Shown here piece by piece: positions 1 through 10,442 of a stretch of DNA of 64,000 bases; the first letter of the stretch is position 1; each line of letters opens with the position of its first letter. This DNA comes from Bacillus oleivorans. GTDB taxonomy: Bacteria > Bacillota > Bacilli > Bacillales > JC228. The notes under the pieces are model-generated. The model saw nothing but the letters and a program-made list of their open reading frames with translations. It was not told where the DNA came from and did no database searches. Location: NCBI RefSeq assembly GCF_900207585.1, contig NZ_OAOP01000005.1, forward strand, positions 186,001 to 250,000, given 5' to 3'. The position numbers and the translations under genes are program-made.

Positions 1-1005
<1,005 letters not shown>

Positions 1006-1032
1006 TGTCCTTTGATTTTAGGAGGAAGTAAG

Positions 1033-2793
1033 ATGCGAAAAACAAAAATAGTATGTACAATTGGGCCAGCCAGTGAAAGTATTGAAAAGCTAACACAATT
1101 GATAGAAGCTGGAATGAATGTAGCAAGATTAAATTTTTCCCATGGTGATTTCGAAGAGCATGGACAAAGAATTCAAAATATCCGAGAAGCGGCTAAAGCG
1201 ACAGGAAAGAAAGTTGCGATTCTTTTAGATACAAAAGGGCCAGAAATCCGGACACATAATATGAAAGATGGTGCCATCGAGTTAAAAACTGGAGAAAAAA
1301 CGATTGTTGCTATGACAGAAGTAGAAGGCACTCCAGAAAAATTTTCAGTTACCTACGCAGGACTTATTGATGATGTTCACGCGGGGTCGAAAATACTGCT
1401 GGACGATGGATTAATAGGTCTTGAGGTTATCGAGATTGACCGTGCGAATGGTGAAATACTTACAAAGGTATTAAATAATGGGACCTTAAAGAATAAAAAA
1501 GGTGTGAATGTTCCAGGTGTTTCGGTTAATCTGCCCGGTATTACAGAAAAAGATGCAAACGACATTATTTTTGGAATTGAGCAGGGGATTGACTTTATTG
1601 CCGCTTCTTTTGTGCGCAGAGCATCCGACGTGATTGAGATCCGACGGTTATTAGAAGAGAAACACGCAGGTCACATCCATATCATTCCTAAGATAGAAAA
1701 CCAAGAGGGCGTCGATAATATTGATGAAATTCTTGAGGTTTCAGATGGTCTGATGGTAGCCAGGGGGGATCTCGGCGTAGAAATCCCAGCTGAAGAAGTA
1801 CCTCTTGTTCAAAAAGAACTAATCCGAAAATGTAATGCACAAGGAAAACCAGTTATTACGGCGACGCAAATGTTAGATTCGATGCAGCGAAATCCGAGAC
1901 CAACAAGAGCTGAAGCGAGCGATGTCGCTAATGCGATTTTTGACGGGACAGACGCTATTATGCTTTCAGGTGAAACAGCAGCCGGACAATATCCGGTAGA
2001 AGCCGTTCTGACCATGCATAATATTGCTTCCCGGACTGAGCAAGCATTATCTCATAAAGAAATCTTACAAAACCGCAGTAAAGATACAGGGCATAACATT
2101 ACAGATGCGATCGGTCAGTCTGTCGCCCATACGGCGTTAAACCTGGATGTCAATGCAATTATTACGCCTACTGAAAGCGGCCATACAGCCCGGATGATTT
2201 CGAAGTACCGTCCTAAATCACCGATTGTGGCTGTATCCAGTTCTGAGCAAGTTGTTAGACAATTATCTTTAGTTTGGGGTGTTTACCCTGAGCTTGGCCA
2301 AAGAGCGAAAACAACAGATGAAATGCTATCTATTTCGGTTCAGGAAAGTTTAAATAGCGGTATTGTAAAGCATGGAGACTTAGTGGTGATTACAGCAGGA
2401 GTTCCAGTTGGAGAAGCAGGAACTACAAATCTAATGAAAATCCATGTAGTTGGTGATATCCTTGGCAAGGGACAAGGACTTGGCAGAAAAACAGCATTTG
2501 GTAAAGCCGTAGTCGCCAAAAACAGCCAAGAAGCATTGGCAAAGGTGACAGAGGGTTCCATTTTAGTCACCTTTAACACAGACAAAGACATGGTTCCAGC
2601 GATGGAAAAGTGTGCTGCTGTCGTAGCGGAGGAAGGCGGCTTAACAAGTCATGCAGCAGTTGTATGTCTGAATATAGGCATTCCAGTCATCGTGGGTGTT
2701 GAAAATGCTACATCTCTTTTAAGGGATGGACAAGATATAACGGTGGACGGCACAAGAGGCGTTATTTACAACGGCCATGCCAGTGTATTGTAA
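1033..2793 (+). CDS. pyk: pyruvate kinase with C-terminal PEP-utilizer domain
   Basis: Last step of glycolysis: transfers phosphate from PEP to ADP, giving pyruvate and ATP. The 586-residue product begins [13 protein letters not shown], typical of the family. The catalytic barrel is followed by a C-terminal PEP-utilizer-type domain (about residues 480-586) with the GGLTSHAA phosphohistidine-loop signature. This extra domain is typical of Bacillus-type enzymes and makes them longer than the E. coli ones. An in-frame ATG at 1012 overlaps the stop region of pfkA, but the start at 1033 is preceded by AGGAGG at a good distance. Co-transcription with pfkA is likely, and a strong terminator follows. 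Confidence 0.97.
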   Translation: MRKTKIVCTIGPASESIEKLTQLIEAGMNVARLNFSHGDFEEHGQRIQNIREAAKATGKKVAILLDTKGPEIRTHNMKDGAIELKTGEKTIVAMTEVEGTPEKFSVTYAGLIDDVHAGSKILLDDGLIGLEVIEIDRANGEILTKVLNNGTLKNKKGVNVPGVSVNLPGITEKDANDIIFGIEQGIDFIAASFVRRASDVIEIRRLLEEKHAGHIHIIPKIENQEGVDNIDEILEVSDGLMVARGDLGVEIPAEEVPLVQKELIRKCNAQGKPVITATQMLDSMQRNPRPTRAEASDVANAIFDGTDAIMLSGETAAGQYPVEAVLTMHNIASRTEQALSHKEILQNRSKDTGHNITDAIGQSVAHTALNLDVNAIITPTESGHTARMISKYRPKSPIVAVSSSEQVVRQLSLVWGVYPELGQRAKTTDEMLSISVQESLNSGIVKHGDLVVITAGVPVGEAGTTNLMKIHVVGDILGKGQGLGRKTAFGKAVVAKNSQEALAKVTEGSILVTFNTDKDMVPAMEKCAAVVAEEGGLTSHAAVVCLNIGIPVIVGVENATSLLRDGQDITVDGTRGVIYNGHASVL

Positions 2794-2817
2794 AAGAGGA
2801 GGAAACTCCTCTTTTTT
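2792..2817 (+). terminator. intrinsic terminator after pyk
   Basis: AAGAGGAG, a GAAA loop and CTCCTCTT are followed by a T run. It starts at the pyk stop codon and closes the pfkA-pyk operon. Confidence 0.9.
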
Positions 2818-2875
2818 GCTTTATAATTTGGATAAGCCTCATATACTAGAATAAATTAATTTGTAAAGGTAGTGG

Positions 2876-3268
2876 ATGAACGTGCGCTTCTTAGTACCTT
2901 TTCTTATTATTGTACCTGCTTTAGAAATTGCTTTATTTTTGTTGTCCGGTCAACTGATTGGAATATGGTGGACCTTGTTTTTCATCTTCTTTACTGGAGT
3001 GGCGGGAGCATTTATTGCTAAAAAACAAGGCTTAAAAACCGTTGAAAAGTTAAAACTAGAACTTCGGTCAGGTCAAATTCCTCAGGGGCCGATAATGGAT
3101 AGTTTCTGTATATTGATTGGTGGTGTGCTGATTTTAACTCCTGGATTTATTACTGATTCACTGGGGCTATCCTTACTTTTGCCTGTCACACGAGTATTCT
3201 GGAAGAGGAAAGCCAAGCAATGGTTTCGAAAATGGATCGATGATAGTGATATTATTATTATGCGATAG
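2876..3268 (+). CDS. fxsA: FxsA family membrane protein (YtzA-like)
   Basis: A 130-residue membrane protein of the FxsA family. The E. coli founder member was described as relieving exclusion of phage T7 in F-plasmid cells; the cellular role is otherwise unknown. Hydrophobic segments cover about residues 4-22, 28-47 and 78-102, and the short tail is basic. The conserved GxxGAFIAKKQGL stretch and LILTPGFITDSLGL support the family call. The ATG at 2876 follows a purine-rich site (AAAGGTAGTGG). The gene stands alone between the pyk terminator and a bidirectional terminator shared with the convergent ytvI gene, as in B. subtilis (ytzA). Confidence 0.85.
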   Translation: MNVRFLVPFLIIVPALEIALFLLSGQLIGIWWTLFFIFFTGVAGAFIAKKQGLKTVEKLKLELRSGQIPQGPIMDSFCILIGGVLILTPGFITDSLGLSLLLPVTRVFWKRKAKQWFRKWIDDSDIIIMR

Positions 3269-3300
3269 TATTTTTACACTCAAAATTTTACAAACAAACA

Positions 3301-3341
3301 AAACGGAGCTTATTCTCATATGAGAGTGCTCCGTTTTTATA
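3301..3341. terminator. bidirectional terminator between fxsA and ytvI
   Basis: AAACGGAGC pairs with GCTCCGTTT around an inner TCTCATATGAGA palindrome. A-rich sequence lies on the left and T-rich sequence on the right, so it can end both convergent transcripts. Confidence 0.85.
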
Positions 3342-4464
3342 TTTTTATAGATTCGTCTTTACCTTTTATATAGTCCCACAATTCTTTAAAGATGCCTGTT
3401 CTTTGAAGTGTATTAACCATAACTAGAATGATCGGACCGAGAATTAGTCCTAAAAAACCGATTATTTGAAATCCCATAAACAAGGCGATTAGCGTGGCAA
3501 GCGGATCGAGACCAATGCTTGATGATAGAATTTTTGGCTCCATTAGCTGTCTTTGGACTACGACTACGACATATAAAACAATTAAGCCTACTCCAAGGTT
3601 TGGATTCCCGCCAACCAATTCAAAAATAATCCAGGGAACAAAGATTAAGCCAGTACCGAGATATGGCAGGATGTCGACCATTCCAATGATTAATGCAATC
3701 GTGATGGCATAATCGACCCGTAAAATTAATAGACCAATAAGAACAATAACTGTAGTAATTGAAATAAGGGTGGCCTGTGCCCGAATAAAGCCACCTAACG
3801 CTTTTTGCAGGTCTGAAAAAATATTTTTGCCGCTTTCTTTCGCTTTTCTTGGCAAAAGCTTAGCAAACAATGCTTTGAACTTGTCCCAATCTTTACTGAT
3901 AAAAAAAGTGGAAAGCAAGGAAAACACAAGAACCGTTGCTGCATTAGGAAACCATGTCAGAATGGAAGGAATAGATTCTAATACATTCGTGATAAAAGAA
4001 CTGACGGAATCAGCAATTTTAGTTCCGACATTCTCAATGTTGGTTATGATCGTTTGCTGCTGATTAGCATCGAGACTATTAAAATAATCGGTTAGCAGGT
4101 TTATTAAGGGTATAATTTGTGAAGCTAATAAATGTTCCAAATAATCAATCGTAATTTGAAGATGACGCGGAACTACGTCTGCCAAATATGTGGTGCCAGA
4201 AATAATTTCAGTGATCAGAAGCATGAGGAGCCCGATAAACATACTAAAGAAAAGCAGTAATGTCAGAAAGACGGCTAAGCCCCTCGGCAGTTTAGCTTTC
4301 CGGTGCAAAAAATTTACAAATGGATTTATACAAAAAGCGATGATCATTCCAATAATAAAAGGGTACGTATACTGTGAAATATAAAAGAAAAGGATGGTCC
4401 CTAAAATAACAGCTCCTGCTACGAAAAAAAAACGAATGGTACGGAATAAAAAGATGGGATTCAA
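3337..4464 (-). CDS. ytvI: AI-2E family transporter (YtvI-like)
   Basis: Integral membrane protein of the AI-2 exporter/TerC-like AI-2E (UPF0118) family. Members have been linked to small-molecule or ion export; the substrate here cannot be read from sequence. The 375-residue protein has hydrophobic segments at about residues 10-30, 33-50, 65-87, 165-185 and several more in the C-terminal half. There is a large soluble loop at about 90-160 and the family PYLGTG motif. The ATG at 4464 follows a strong AAAGGGGG on the minus strand. It is transcribed against its neighbours, as in B. subtilis. Confidence 0.88.
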   Translation of the reverse strand: MNPIFLFRTIRFFFVAGAVILGTILFFYISQYTYPFIIGMIIAFCINPFVNFLHRKAKLPRGLAVFLTLLLFFSMFIGLLMLLITEIISGTTYLADVVPRHLQITIDYLEHLLASQIIPLINLLTDYFNSLDANQQQTIITNIENVGTKIADSVSSFITNVLESIPSILTWFPNAATVLVFSLLSTFFISKDWDKFKALFAKLLPRKAKESGKNIFSDLQKALGGFIRAQATLISITTVIVLIGLLILRVDYAITIALIIGMVDILPYLGTGLIFVPWIIFELVGGNPNLGVGLIVLYVVVVVQRQLMEPKILSSSIGLDPLATLIALFMGFQIIGFLGLILGPIILVMVNTLQRTGIFKELWDYIKGKDESIKI

Positions 4465-4571
4465 ACTGATTTTCCCCCTTTATATGGTAATTCACACCTA
4501 ATCTATTTTTGACATAGACCAATATAGAATCCAAAGCATGAAACTATTTTGAAAAGCGGAGATGAATGACA

Positions 4572-5045
4572 ATGGTTCAATCGCTTATTTTTTTAACATT
4601 ATTGTTAATATTAGGCTTTATCTCTAAAAACACTTCTCTCATAGCAGCTGTCCTTGTACTATATGTATTTGCAATCTTTGCAAGTGATTCCAAACTTTTA
4701 TCCATCATTCAAAATAAAGGGATTAATTGGGGGGTGACGGTAATAACAATAGCTGTGTTAGCTCCCATTGCATCTGGTCAGATTGGATTTAAGGACTTGT
4801 ACCAAATTACTCAATCAGCAAGCGCATGGATTGCGCTCATATCCGGGCTATTAGTGGCAGTCATCGCCAAAAGCGGCTTAACATTACTCGCAGCAGAACC
4901 AGAAATTACGACTGCACTTGTTATGGGAACAATCATAGCTGTTGCTTTCCTAAAGGGGGTTGCAGTTGGTCCACTTATAGGAGCCGGAATTGCTTACATG
5001 ATTTTAGCTATATACCAGTGGATGAAGGGAATAGGCGGAGTGTAA
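4572..5045 (+). CDS. ytwI: DUF441 (UPF0756) membrane protein, YtwI-like
   Basis: A small hydrophobic protein of about 157 residues with four predicted membrane spans. It matches the UPF0756/DUF441 family through GINWGVTVITIAVLAPIASG and the C-terminal VAVGPLIGAGIAYM. The function is unknown in all members. Two in-frame ATGs are possible: 4566 lies only 4 bp after GGAG, whereas 4572 has better spacing, so 4572 is chosen. Position before citZ matches B. subtilis ytwI. Confidence 0.85.
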   Translation: MVQSLIFLTLLLILGFISKNTSLIAAVLVLYVFAIFASDSKLLSIIQNKGINWGVTVITIAVLAPIASGQIGFKDLYQITQSASAWIALISGLLVAVIAKSGLTLLAAEPEITTALVMGTIIAVAFLKGVAVGPLIGAGIAYMILAIYQWMKGIGGV

Positions 5046-5085
5046 TCGTTTTCACGAGATTGTTTTTTCAATAAAATAATTTTGT

Positions 5086-5105
5086 TTATGATTTTTAAGT
5101 CATAA
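5086..5105. promoter_or_regulatory. dyad TTATGA-N8-TCATAA upstream of citZ
   Basis: Perfect 6-bp arms in the 333-bp gap before citZ. It may be an operator or a weak hairpin at the end of ytwI. It is not in the ATAA...TTAT arrangement I would expect of CcpC, so no regulator is assigned. Confidence 0.3.
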
Positions 5106-5143
5106 TCATTTCCAAATCCGAAAAAAATGTTTATAATAATTTT

Positions 5144-5157
5144 TGTAAGCGTATCCC
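5144..5157 (+). promoter_or_regulatory. candidate CcpA catabolite-response element (cre) of citZ
   Basis: The 14-bp site TGTAAGCGTATCCC agrees at 12 of 14 positions with the cre consensus TGWAAGCGYTWNCW. It lies about 235 bp upstream of citZ. B. subtilis citZ is repressed by CcpA, so a cre here is expected. No other clear cre was noticed in this gap. Confidence 0.55.
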
Positions 5158-5186
5158 AAATAAGAATGTTTACTTTTTCACACTTT

Positions 5187-5208
5187 CCAAATTTCGAATG
5201 AATTTTGG
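5187..5208. promoter_or_regulatory. imperfect 22-bp palindrome upstream of citZ
   Basis: The outer arms CCAAA and TTTGG frame an AT-rich core that is largely symmetrical. It is a possible operator in the citZ control region. The binding protein cannot be assigned from sequence. Confidence 0.3.
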
Positions 5209-5378
5209 ACAAGGGAAAAATGAGCTTAATTTTTTTCCATTTTATCAACCTTTCTATTAGAATAAACATGGGAAGGTTTTTATTCTGTTTTTAACCAGCA
5301 TGTTTTATTTAGAGAGATGTAGAATCGCAGAACTCTGCCAAATTTACTTTTCTTATTATTTAAAAAGGAGATGTTCAT

Positions 5379-6497
5379 ATGACAGTTGCAAAGGGTCTAG
5401 AGGGTGTAGTAGCCACTTCATCAGCAATCAGCTCGATTATTGATGATACTCTTACATACGCTGGCTATAATATCGATGACCTCGCAGAAAATGCCAGCTT
5501 CGAGGAAATTATTTATTTATTATGGCATGGAAAACTTCCAACACAAACTGAGTTAAACGAGTTAAAGAAACAACTTTCTGAAAATTCTTCACTTCCAAAA
5601 GAAGTTTTAGATCATTTTAAAATGTATCCGATTAAGGATGTCCATCCAATGGCTGCACTTAGAAGTGCTGTTTCCTTACTTGGACTATATGACGAAGAAG
5701 CAGATGTGATGACTGATGAAGCCAATTATCGCAAAGCAATTCGTCTTCAGGCAAAAATGCCTGCTATTGTAGCTGCATTTGCCAGAGTGCGTAAAGGCTT
5801 AGAACCAGTTGAACCAAGAAGTGACTTAAGCTTTGCTGCTAATTTCTTATACATGCTAAATGGGGCAGAACCAGAAGCTGTTGCAGTAGAAGCGATTGAT
5901 AAAGCGTTAATCCTCCATGCGGACCACGAATTGAATGCGTCAACATTTACTGCTCGTGTTTGTGTTGCGACGCTATCTGATATTTATTCTGGTGTAACAG
6001 CAGCGATCGGTGCCTTAAAAGGACCTCTACACGGCGGAGCTAATGAACAGGTAATGAAAATGTTAACTGAAATTGGTTCACTTGACCGTGTTGAAAGCTA
6101 TATTCGTGAAAAGCTTGCGAATAAAGAAAAAATTATGGGCTTTGGACACCGTGTTTACAGAAAAGGAGACCCTCGTGCTAAGCATTTGCGAGAAATGTCC
6201 CGCCGCTTAACTGAATTAACTGGTGAACCGCACTGGTATGAAATGTCTACTAAAATTGAGGAAATCGTTACATCCGAAAAAGCACTTCCGCCAAATGTTG
6301 ATTTCTATTCTGCTTCTGTTTATCACAGCTTAGGAATCGATCACGATTTGTTCACTCCAATTTTTGCAGTGAGCCGTGTATCTGGCTGGTTAGCACATAT
6401 TCTTGAACAATACGCTAACAACCGCTTAATCCGTCCGCGTGCTGAGTATACAGGCCCAGGAATGCAAAAATATATTCCGATTAATGAAAGAGCGTAA
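5379..6497 (+). CDS. citZ: citrate synthase
   Basis: Condenses acetyl-CoA and oxaloacetate to citrate, the first TCA-cycle step. The 372-residue length fits the short Gram-positive type of citrate synthase. Visible family motifs are LHADHELNASTF (catalytic His) near residues 185-196, GPLHGGANE near 221-229, MGFGHRVYR near 252-260 and the FYSASVYHSLGI segment near 310. The start has AAAGGAGATG 8 bp upstream. It heads a citZ-icd-mdh cluster as in B. subtilis. The 333-bp upstream gap holds a cre-like site and dyads. Confidence 0.96.
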   Translation: MTVAKGLEGVVATSSAISSIIDDTLTYAGYNIDDLAENASFEEIIYLLWHGKLPTQTELNELKKQLSENSSLPKEVLDHFKMYPIKDVHPMAALRSAVSLLGLYDEEADVMTDEANYRKAIRLQAKMPAIVAAFARVRKGLEPVEPRSDLSFAANFLYMLNGAEPEAVAVEAIDKALILHADHELNASTFTARVCVATLSDIYSGVTAAIGALKGPLHGGANEQVMKMLTEIGSLDRVESYIREKLANKEKIMGFGHRVYRKGDPRAKHLREMSRRLTELTGEPHWYEMSTKIEEIVTSEKALPPNVDFYSASVYHSLGIDHDLFTPIFAVSRVSGWLAHILEQYANNRLIRPRAEYTGPGMQKYIPINERA

Positions 6498-6575
6498 TTA
6501 CAGATAAATTCATTAAGTCTTTTAAAATAGTTTGTGCTGCATTGAACGTAAAGATAAATGAACGTATAATCTAAT

Positions 6576-6647
6576 GAGACCGTCCAAGAAGTTATTGCTC
6601 CTCTTTCCCTGTTAAAGGGAGAATGGACGTCTTGCATGGACAGTCTC
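6576..6647 (+). promoter_or_regulatory. citZ-icd intergenic stem-loop with two alternative 3' arms
   Basis: The left arm GAGACCGTCCA (6576-6586) can pair with TGGACAGTCTC (6637-6647, one mismatch). Its inner CGTCCA can instead pair with TGGACG (6624-6629). A CCCTGTTAAAGGG hairpin lies inside. The T run after it is weak (CTCTTTGATTTTC), so it may be a processing or attenuation element between citZ and icd rather than a full terminator. Confidence 0.5.
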
Positions 6648-6677
6648 TTTGATTTTCGAAAACGGAGGGAAAAGAAG

Positions 6678-7952
6678 ATGACTCAAGGTGAAAAAATCTC
6701 GGTTCAAAATGGTGTTTTAAATGTTCCGAACAACCCGATTGTTCCATTTATTGAGGGAGATGGAACGGGTCCAGATATCTGGGCAGCTGCTTCTCGTGTT
6801 ATTGATGCTGCCGTAGAAAAAGCTTATAACGGCGAAAGAAAAATTGTTTGGAAAGAAGTTCTTGCAGGTGAAAAGGCGTTTAATCAAACAGGAGAATGGC
6901 TGCCTTCTGAAACACTTGATGAGATCAGTGAGTACCTGATTGCTATTAAAGGTCCGCTAACGACTCCAATCGGCGGTGGAATTCGTTCTTTAAACGTTGC
7001 GCTTCGCCAGGAATTAGATTTATTTGTATGTTTACGACCAGTACGTTGGTTTGAAGGAGTTCCTTCACCAGTGAAACGTCCGCAAGATACAGATATGGTT
7101 ATTTTCCGTGAAAACACAGAGGATATCTATGCTGGTATTGAATACGCCAAAGGTTCTGCAGAAGTGAAAAAAGTAATTGACTTCCTTCAAAACGAAATGG
7201 GCGTTAAAAAGATTCGTTTCCCTGAAACATCTGGTATTGGTATTAAACCAGTGTCAGAAGAAGGAACAACACGGTTAGTACGTGCTGCGATTAACTACGC
7301 GATTAAAGAAGGCCGTAAATCTGTAACGCTTGTACATAAAGGGAACATTATGAAGTTTACAGAAGGTGCTTTCAAAAACTGGGGTTATGAAGTAGCAGAA
7401 AAAGAATTTGGCGACAAAGTTTTTACTTGGAACCAATACGATCAAATTAAAGAAGCTGAAGGCGCTGAAGCGGCTAATAAAGCGCAGGCAGAAGCCGAAG
7501 CTGCAGGAAAAATCATAGTAAAAGATGCAATTGCTGATATCTTCTTGCAACAAATCTTAACTCGTCCAAAAGAGTTTGATGTTGTAGCTACAATGAACCT
7601 TAATGGTGACTACATTTCCGATGCATTAGCTGCACAAGTGGGCGGAATTGGTATTGCACCAGGTGCCAACATCAACTATGAAACTGGTCATGCAATTTTT
7701 GAAGCTACTCATGGAACAGCTCCTAAATATGCTGGTCTTGATAAAGTAAACCCATCGTCTGTTATTCTGTCTGGTGTCCTAATGCTTGAACACCTTGGCT
7801 GGAATGAAGCAGCTAATCTTATTACTAAATCTATTGAAAAGACAATTGCTTCTAAAGTTGTAACGTACGACTTTGCCCGTCTAATGGAGGGTGCAACAGA
7901 AGTTAAATGTTCAGAATTTGGGACTGCATTAATCGAAAATATGGGTAAATAA
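6678..7952 (+). CDS. icd: isocitrate dehydrogenase (NADP+)
   Basis: Oxidative decarboxylation of isocitrate to 2-oxoglutarate with NADP+. The product is 424 residues, one more than B. subtilis Icd. Family sequence is clear: [12 protein letters not shown] near the N terminus, [22 protein letters not shown] in the substrate region, and [17 protein letters not shown] with the nearby metal-binding Asp residues. The open frame extends upstream to 6636, but that part overlaps the intergenic hairpin. The ATG at 6678 follows GGAGGG and matches the family N terminus (TQGEKISV). It probably shares the citZ transcript, and may also have its own promoter. Confidence 0.96.
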   Translation: MTQGEKISVQNGVLNVPNNPIVPFIEGDGTGPDIWAAASRVIDAAVEKAYNGERKIVWKEVLAGEKAFNQTGEWLPSETLDEISEYLIAIKGPLTTPIGGGIRSLNVALRQELDLFVCLRPVRWFEGVPSPVKRPQDTDMVIFRENTEDIYAGIEYAKGSAEVKKVIDFLQNEMGVKKIRFPETSGIGIKPVSEEGTTRLVRAAINYAIKEGRKSVTLVHKGNIMKFTEGAFKNWGYEVAEKEFGDKVFTWNQYDQIKEAEGAEAANKAQAEAEAAGKIIVKDAIADIFLQQILTRPKEFDVVATMNLNGDYISDALAAQVGGIGIAPGANINYETGHAIFEATHGTAPKYAGLDKVNPSSVILSGVLMLEHLGWNEAANLITKSIEKTIASKVVTYDFARLMEGATEVKCSEFGTALIENMGK

Positions 7953-7965
7953 GAAATAAAACAAG

Positions 7966-7990
7966 CCGTCCGTTTTTTGCGGACGGTTTA
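7966..7990 (+). terminator. stem-loop between icd and mdh
   Basis: CCGTCCG, a TTTTTTG loop and CGGACGG are followed by only three T. It is probably a partial terminator or an mRNA-stabilising stem inside the citZ-icd-mdh operon. Confidence 0.6.
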
Positions 7991-8022
7991 CATACGATAT
8001 CACACAAGAAGGAGGAAAAATC

Positions 8023-8961
8023 ATGGCAATTAAGCGTAAAAAAATTTCCGTTATTGGTGCAGGTTTTACAGGTGCTACCACAGCATTTATTTTAGCCCAA
8101 AAGGAATTGGGAGATATTGTATTAGTTGATATCCCTCAAGCGGAAAACCCTACAAAAGGAAAAGCTTTAGACATGTTAGAAGCTGGTCCGGTTCAGGGAT
8201 TTGACGCAAATATTATCGGTACTTCTAACTATGAAGATACAAAAGATTCCGATGTTGTAGTAATTACTGCAGGCATTGCTAGAAAGCCTGGAATGAGCCG
8301 TGATGACTTAGTTCAGACAAACCAAAAGGTTATGAAAGCTGTAACACAAGAGGTTGTTAAACATTCTCCAAATTGTTTCATCGTTGTTTTAACAAACCCA
8401 GTTGATGCAATGACATACACTGTGTTCAAAGAGTCTGGTTTCCCTAAACACCGCGTAATCGGGCAATCTGGTGTTCTTGACACAGCAAGATTCCGTACAT
8501 TTGTTGCACAAGAGCTTAACTTATCTGTTAAAGACGTAACAGGATTCGTACTTGGCGGACACGGTGATGACATGGTTCCTCTTGTCCGTTATTCCTATGC
8601 AGGCGGTATTCCATTAGAAAAATTAATTCCTCAAGATCGCCTAGAAGCAATTGTACAACGCACACGTACAGGCGGCGGAGAAATCGTCAACTTACTAGGT
8701 AACGGCAGTGCGTATTACGCTCCTGCAGCTTCTCTCGTAGAAATGGTAGAAGCCATTGTAAAAGATCAAAGAAGAGTGCTTCCAGCGATTGCCTACCTTG
8801 AAGGTGAATATGGTTATGAAGGTATTTACCTAGGGGTTCCAACCGTTTTAGGCGGAAATGGAATTGAGAAAATAATTGAGCTAGATTTAACGAACGAAGA
8901 AAAAGCAGCACTTGATAAATCTGTTGAATCTGTCAAAAATGTAATGAGTATATTAGCGTAA
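8023..8961 (+). CDS. mdh: malate dehydrogenase (NAD+)
   Basis: Interconverts malate and oxaloacetate with NAD+. The 312-residue protein shows the Rossmann glycine motif GAGFTGA near residues 12-18, the NAD-binding Asp in LVDIPQ, the active-site segment [10 protein letters not shown] with the catalytic His, and [13 protein letters not shown]. This is the LDH-like tetrameric MDH type of Bacillus. AAGGAGG precedes the start at good distance. It is the last gene of the citZ-icd-mdh cluster. Confidence 0.96.
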   Translation: MAIKRKKISVIGAGFTGATTAFILAQKELGDIVLVDIPQAENPTKGKALDMLEAGPVQGFDANIIGTSNYEDTKDSDVVVITAGIARKPGMSRDDLVQTNQKVMKAVTQEVVKHSPNCFIVVLTNPVDAMTYTVFKESGFPKHRVIGQSGVLDTARFRTFVAQELNLSVKDVTGFVLGGHGDDMVPLVRYSYAGGIPLEKLIPQDRLEAIVQRTRTGGGEIVNLLGNGSAYYAPAASLVEMVEAIVKDQRRVLPAIAYLEGEYGYEGIYLGVPTVLGGNGIEKIIELDLTNEEKAALDKSVESVKNVMSILA

Positions 8962-8972
8962 TTTTAAAAATG

Positions 8973-8999
8973 GGAGCTATAGGTTAGCTCCTTTTTTTT
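8973..8999 (+). terminator. intrinsic terminator after mdh
   Basis: GGAGCTA and TAGCTCC form a stem followed by eight T. It ends the TCA operon. Confidence 0.92.
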
Positions 9000-9157
9000 A
9001 TATCGATTCCACCGGAAAAGTCCCTTAACACTGAATCTTAGACATATTTTTATAATGTTCTCGGTTCGTGATAATATAATGATAAGGATAAGTAGGATTA
9101 CCATAATGAACGCGTAAACACACTTAAACCCTAATTTTCCCATGGGAGGAATCGTAA

Positions 9158-9634
9158 ATGCTGCTGGGGAAGAAGAGAAAAATAGGAAGAACGGTTGAAG
9201 AAATTTCGGTAGGGGAAAGATTATCGCTAACAGAAAAAATCGAGGATAAAGATTTATTACTTTACTTAGGATTAACCAATGATGCTAACCCCTTATACAT
9301 TCAACACGACTATGCAGCACAAACTCCTTTTAAAAAGCCGATCGTACCTGCGATTATGCTTTCAGGCATCGTGATGGCAGCAGTGACCAAACATATTCCT
9401 GGTCCCGGCAGCCATATTCTGAAGCATGAAATGGAGTTTCACAAGCCCGTTTATCATTATGAAACCGTTCACTTCTCTTTTGAAGTGAAAAAGGTGGAGA
9501 CAAAAGAACAAACGGTTACAATCGCAGTTGAGGGAACAGATGAAGAGAATCAACCAGTTTTATCGGGTATATTAGTAGTAATACCGCCATCTTCAGTAAT
9601 TAAGATAGAGGAAGATGCACCAGATTTATTTTAA
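9158..9634 (+). CDS. MaoC-like hot-dog dehydratase family protein
   Basis: A 158-residue protein resembling MaoC/(R)-specific enoyl-CoA hydratases. It has the hydratase-like segment GLTNDANPLYIQHDYA around residues 42-57 with the Asp-x-x-x-x-His pattern, followed by PIVPAIMLSGIVMAAV, the usual hot-dog helix. Substrate and physiological role are unknown. A MaoC-type gene between mdh and phoP is, as I recall, common in several Bacillus groups but absent from that place in B. subtilis. GGGAGGA precedes the ATG. It has its own transcript start, because a strong terminator precedes it. Confidence 0.75.
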   Translation: MLLGKKRKIGRTVEEISVGERLSLTEKIEDKDLLLYLGLTNDANPLYIQHDYAAQTPFKKPIVPAIMLSGIVMAAVTKHIPGPGSHILKHEMEFHKPVYHYETVHFSFEVKKVETKEQTVTIAVEGTDEENQPVLSGILVVIPPSSVIKIEEDAPDLF

Positions 9635-9636
9635 CA

Positions 9637-9666
9637 TTGGTTCTATTTTCTTATATCCAGTATAAT
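9637..9666 (+). promoter_or_regulatory. candidate sigma-A promoter of phoPR
   Basis: TTGGTT at 9637 and a perfect TATAAT at 9661 are 18 bp apart, about 60 bp before phoP. The -35 is weak. No clear Pho box was identified. Confidence 0.45.
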
Positions 9667-9725
9667 AGATTACATAAAGAGAAAAAGGCTCTTGGATAGG
9701 GGATTAAAATCAGTAGGAGGGCCAA

Positions 9726-10442
9726 ATGAGCAAAAAAATTTTGGTAGTAGATGATGAACAATCCATTGTTACATTATTACAGTACAATCTAGAGCAGGCT
9801 GGTTTTGAGGTCATTACGGCTATGGATGGAGAAGAAGGGAAAGACTTAGCCATTAGTGAAAAACCGGATTTTATTATTTTGGATTTGATGCTTCCAAAAT
9901 TGGATGGAATAGAAGTATGTAAGATTTTACGGCAATCAAAATTAATGATCCCTATTCTCATGTTAACAGCAAAAGACGAAGAGTTTGATAAAGTATTAGG
10001 TCTTGAACTCGGTGCAGATGACTACATGACTAAACCATTTAGCCCGAGAGAAGTGGTGGCTCGTGTAAAAGCGATTTTTAGGCGTACGCAATACAGTGAT
10101 TTGCAGTCAAAACAGCAAGAGGATGAGGAAGAAAATTATAAAATTGGGGAACTGGTAGTTTATCCTGAACTTTACGAAGCCTATTTTAACGGGACTTTAT
10201 TGGAATTAACGCCAAAAGAATTTGAATTGCTTTTATATCTGTGCCGGCATAAAGGAAGGGTTTTAACTAGAGATCAGCTTCTCAGCGCAGTTTGGAATTA
10301 TGATTTTGCTGGGGATACTAGAATTGTCGATGTCCATATCAGTCATTTGCGGGAAAAAATTGAACAAAACACGAAGAAGCCGACGTACATTAAAACAATA
10401 CGGGGCTTGGGCTATAAGTTAGAGGAGCCAAAGAGCGAATGA
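9726..10442 (+). CDS. phoP: phosphate response regulator PhoP
   Basis: OmpR/PhoB-family response regulator controlling the phosphate-starvation regulon. In its 238 residues the receiver domain holds acidic residues 9-10, phospho-acceptor Asp53 in ILDLMLPK, Thr81 in MLTAKD and Lys103 in DYMTKPFSPRE. A winged-helix DNA-binding domain follows (LTPKEFELLLYL, then RTRDQLL-like and HISHLREKIE segments). AGGAGGG precedes the start. The stop overlaps the phoR start by 4 bp, indicating translational coupling with its cognate kinase. Confidence 0.96.
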   Translation: MSKKILVVDDEQSIVTLLQYNLEQAGFEVITAMDGEEGKDLAISEKPDFIILDLMLPKLDGIEVCKILRQSKLMIPILMLTAKDEEFDKVLGLELGADDYMTKPFSPREVVARVKAIFRRTQYSDLQSKQQEDEEENYKIGELVVYPELYEAYFNGTLLELTPKEFELLLYLCRHKGRVLTRDQLLSAVWNYDFAGDTRIVDVHISHLREKIEQNTKKPTYIKTIRGLGYKLEEPKSE

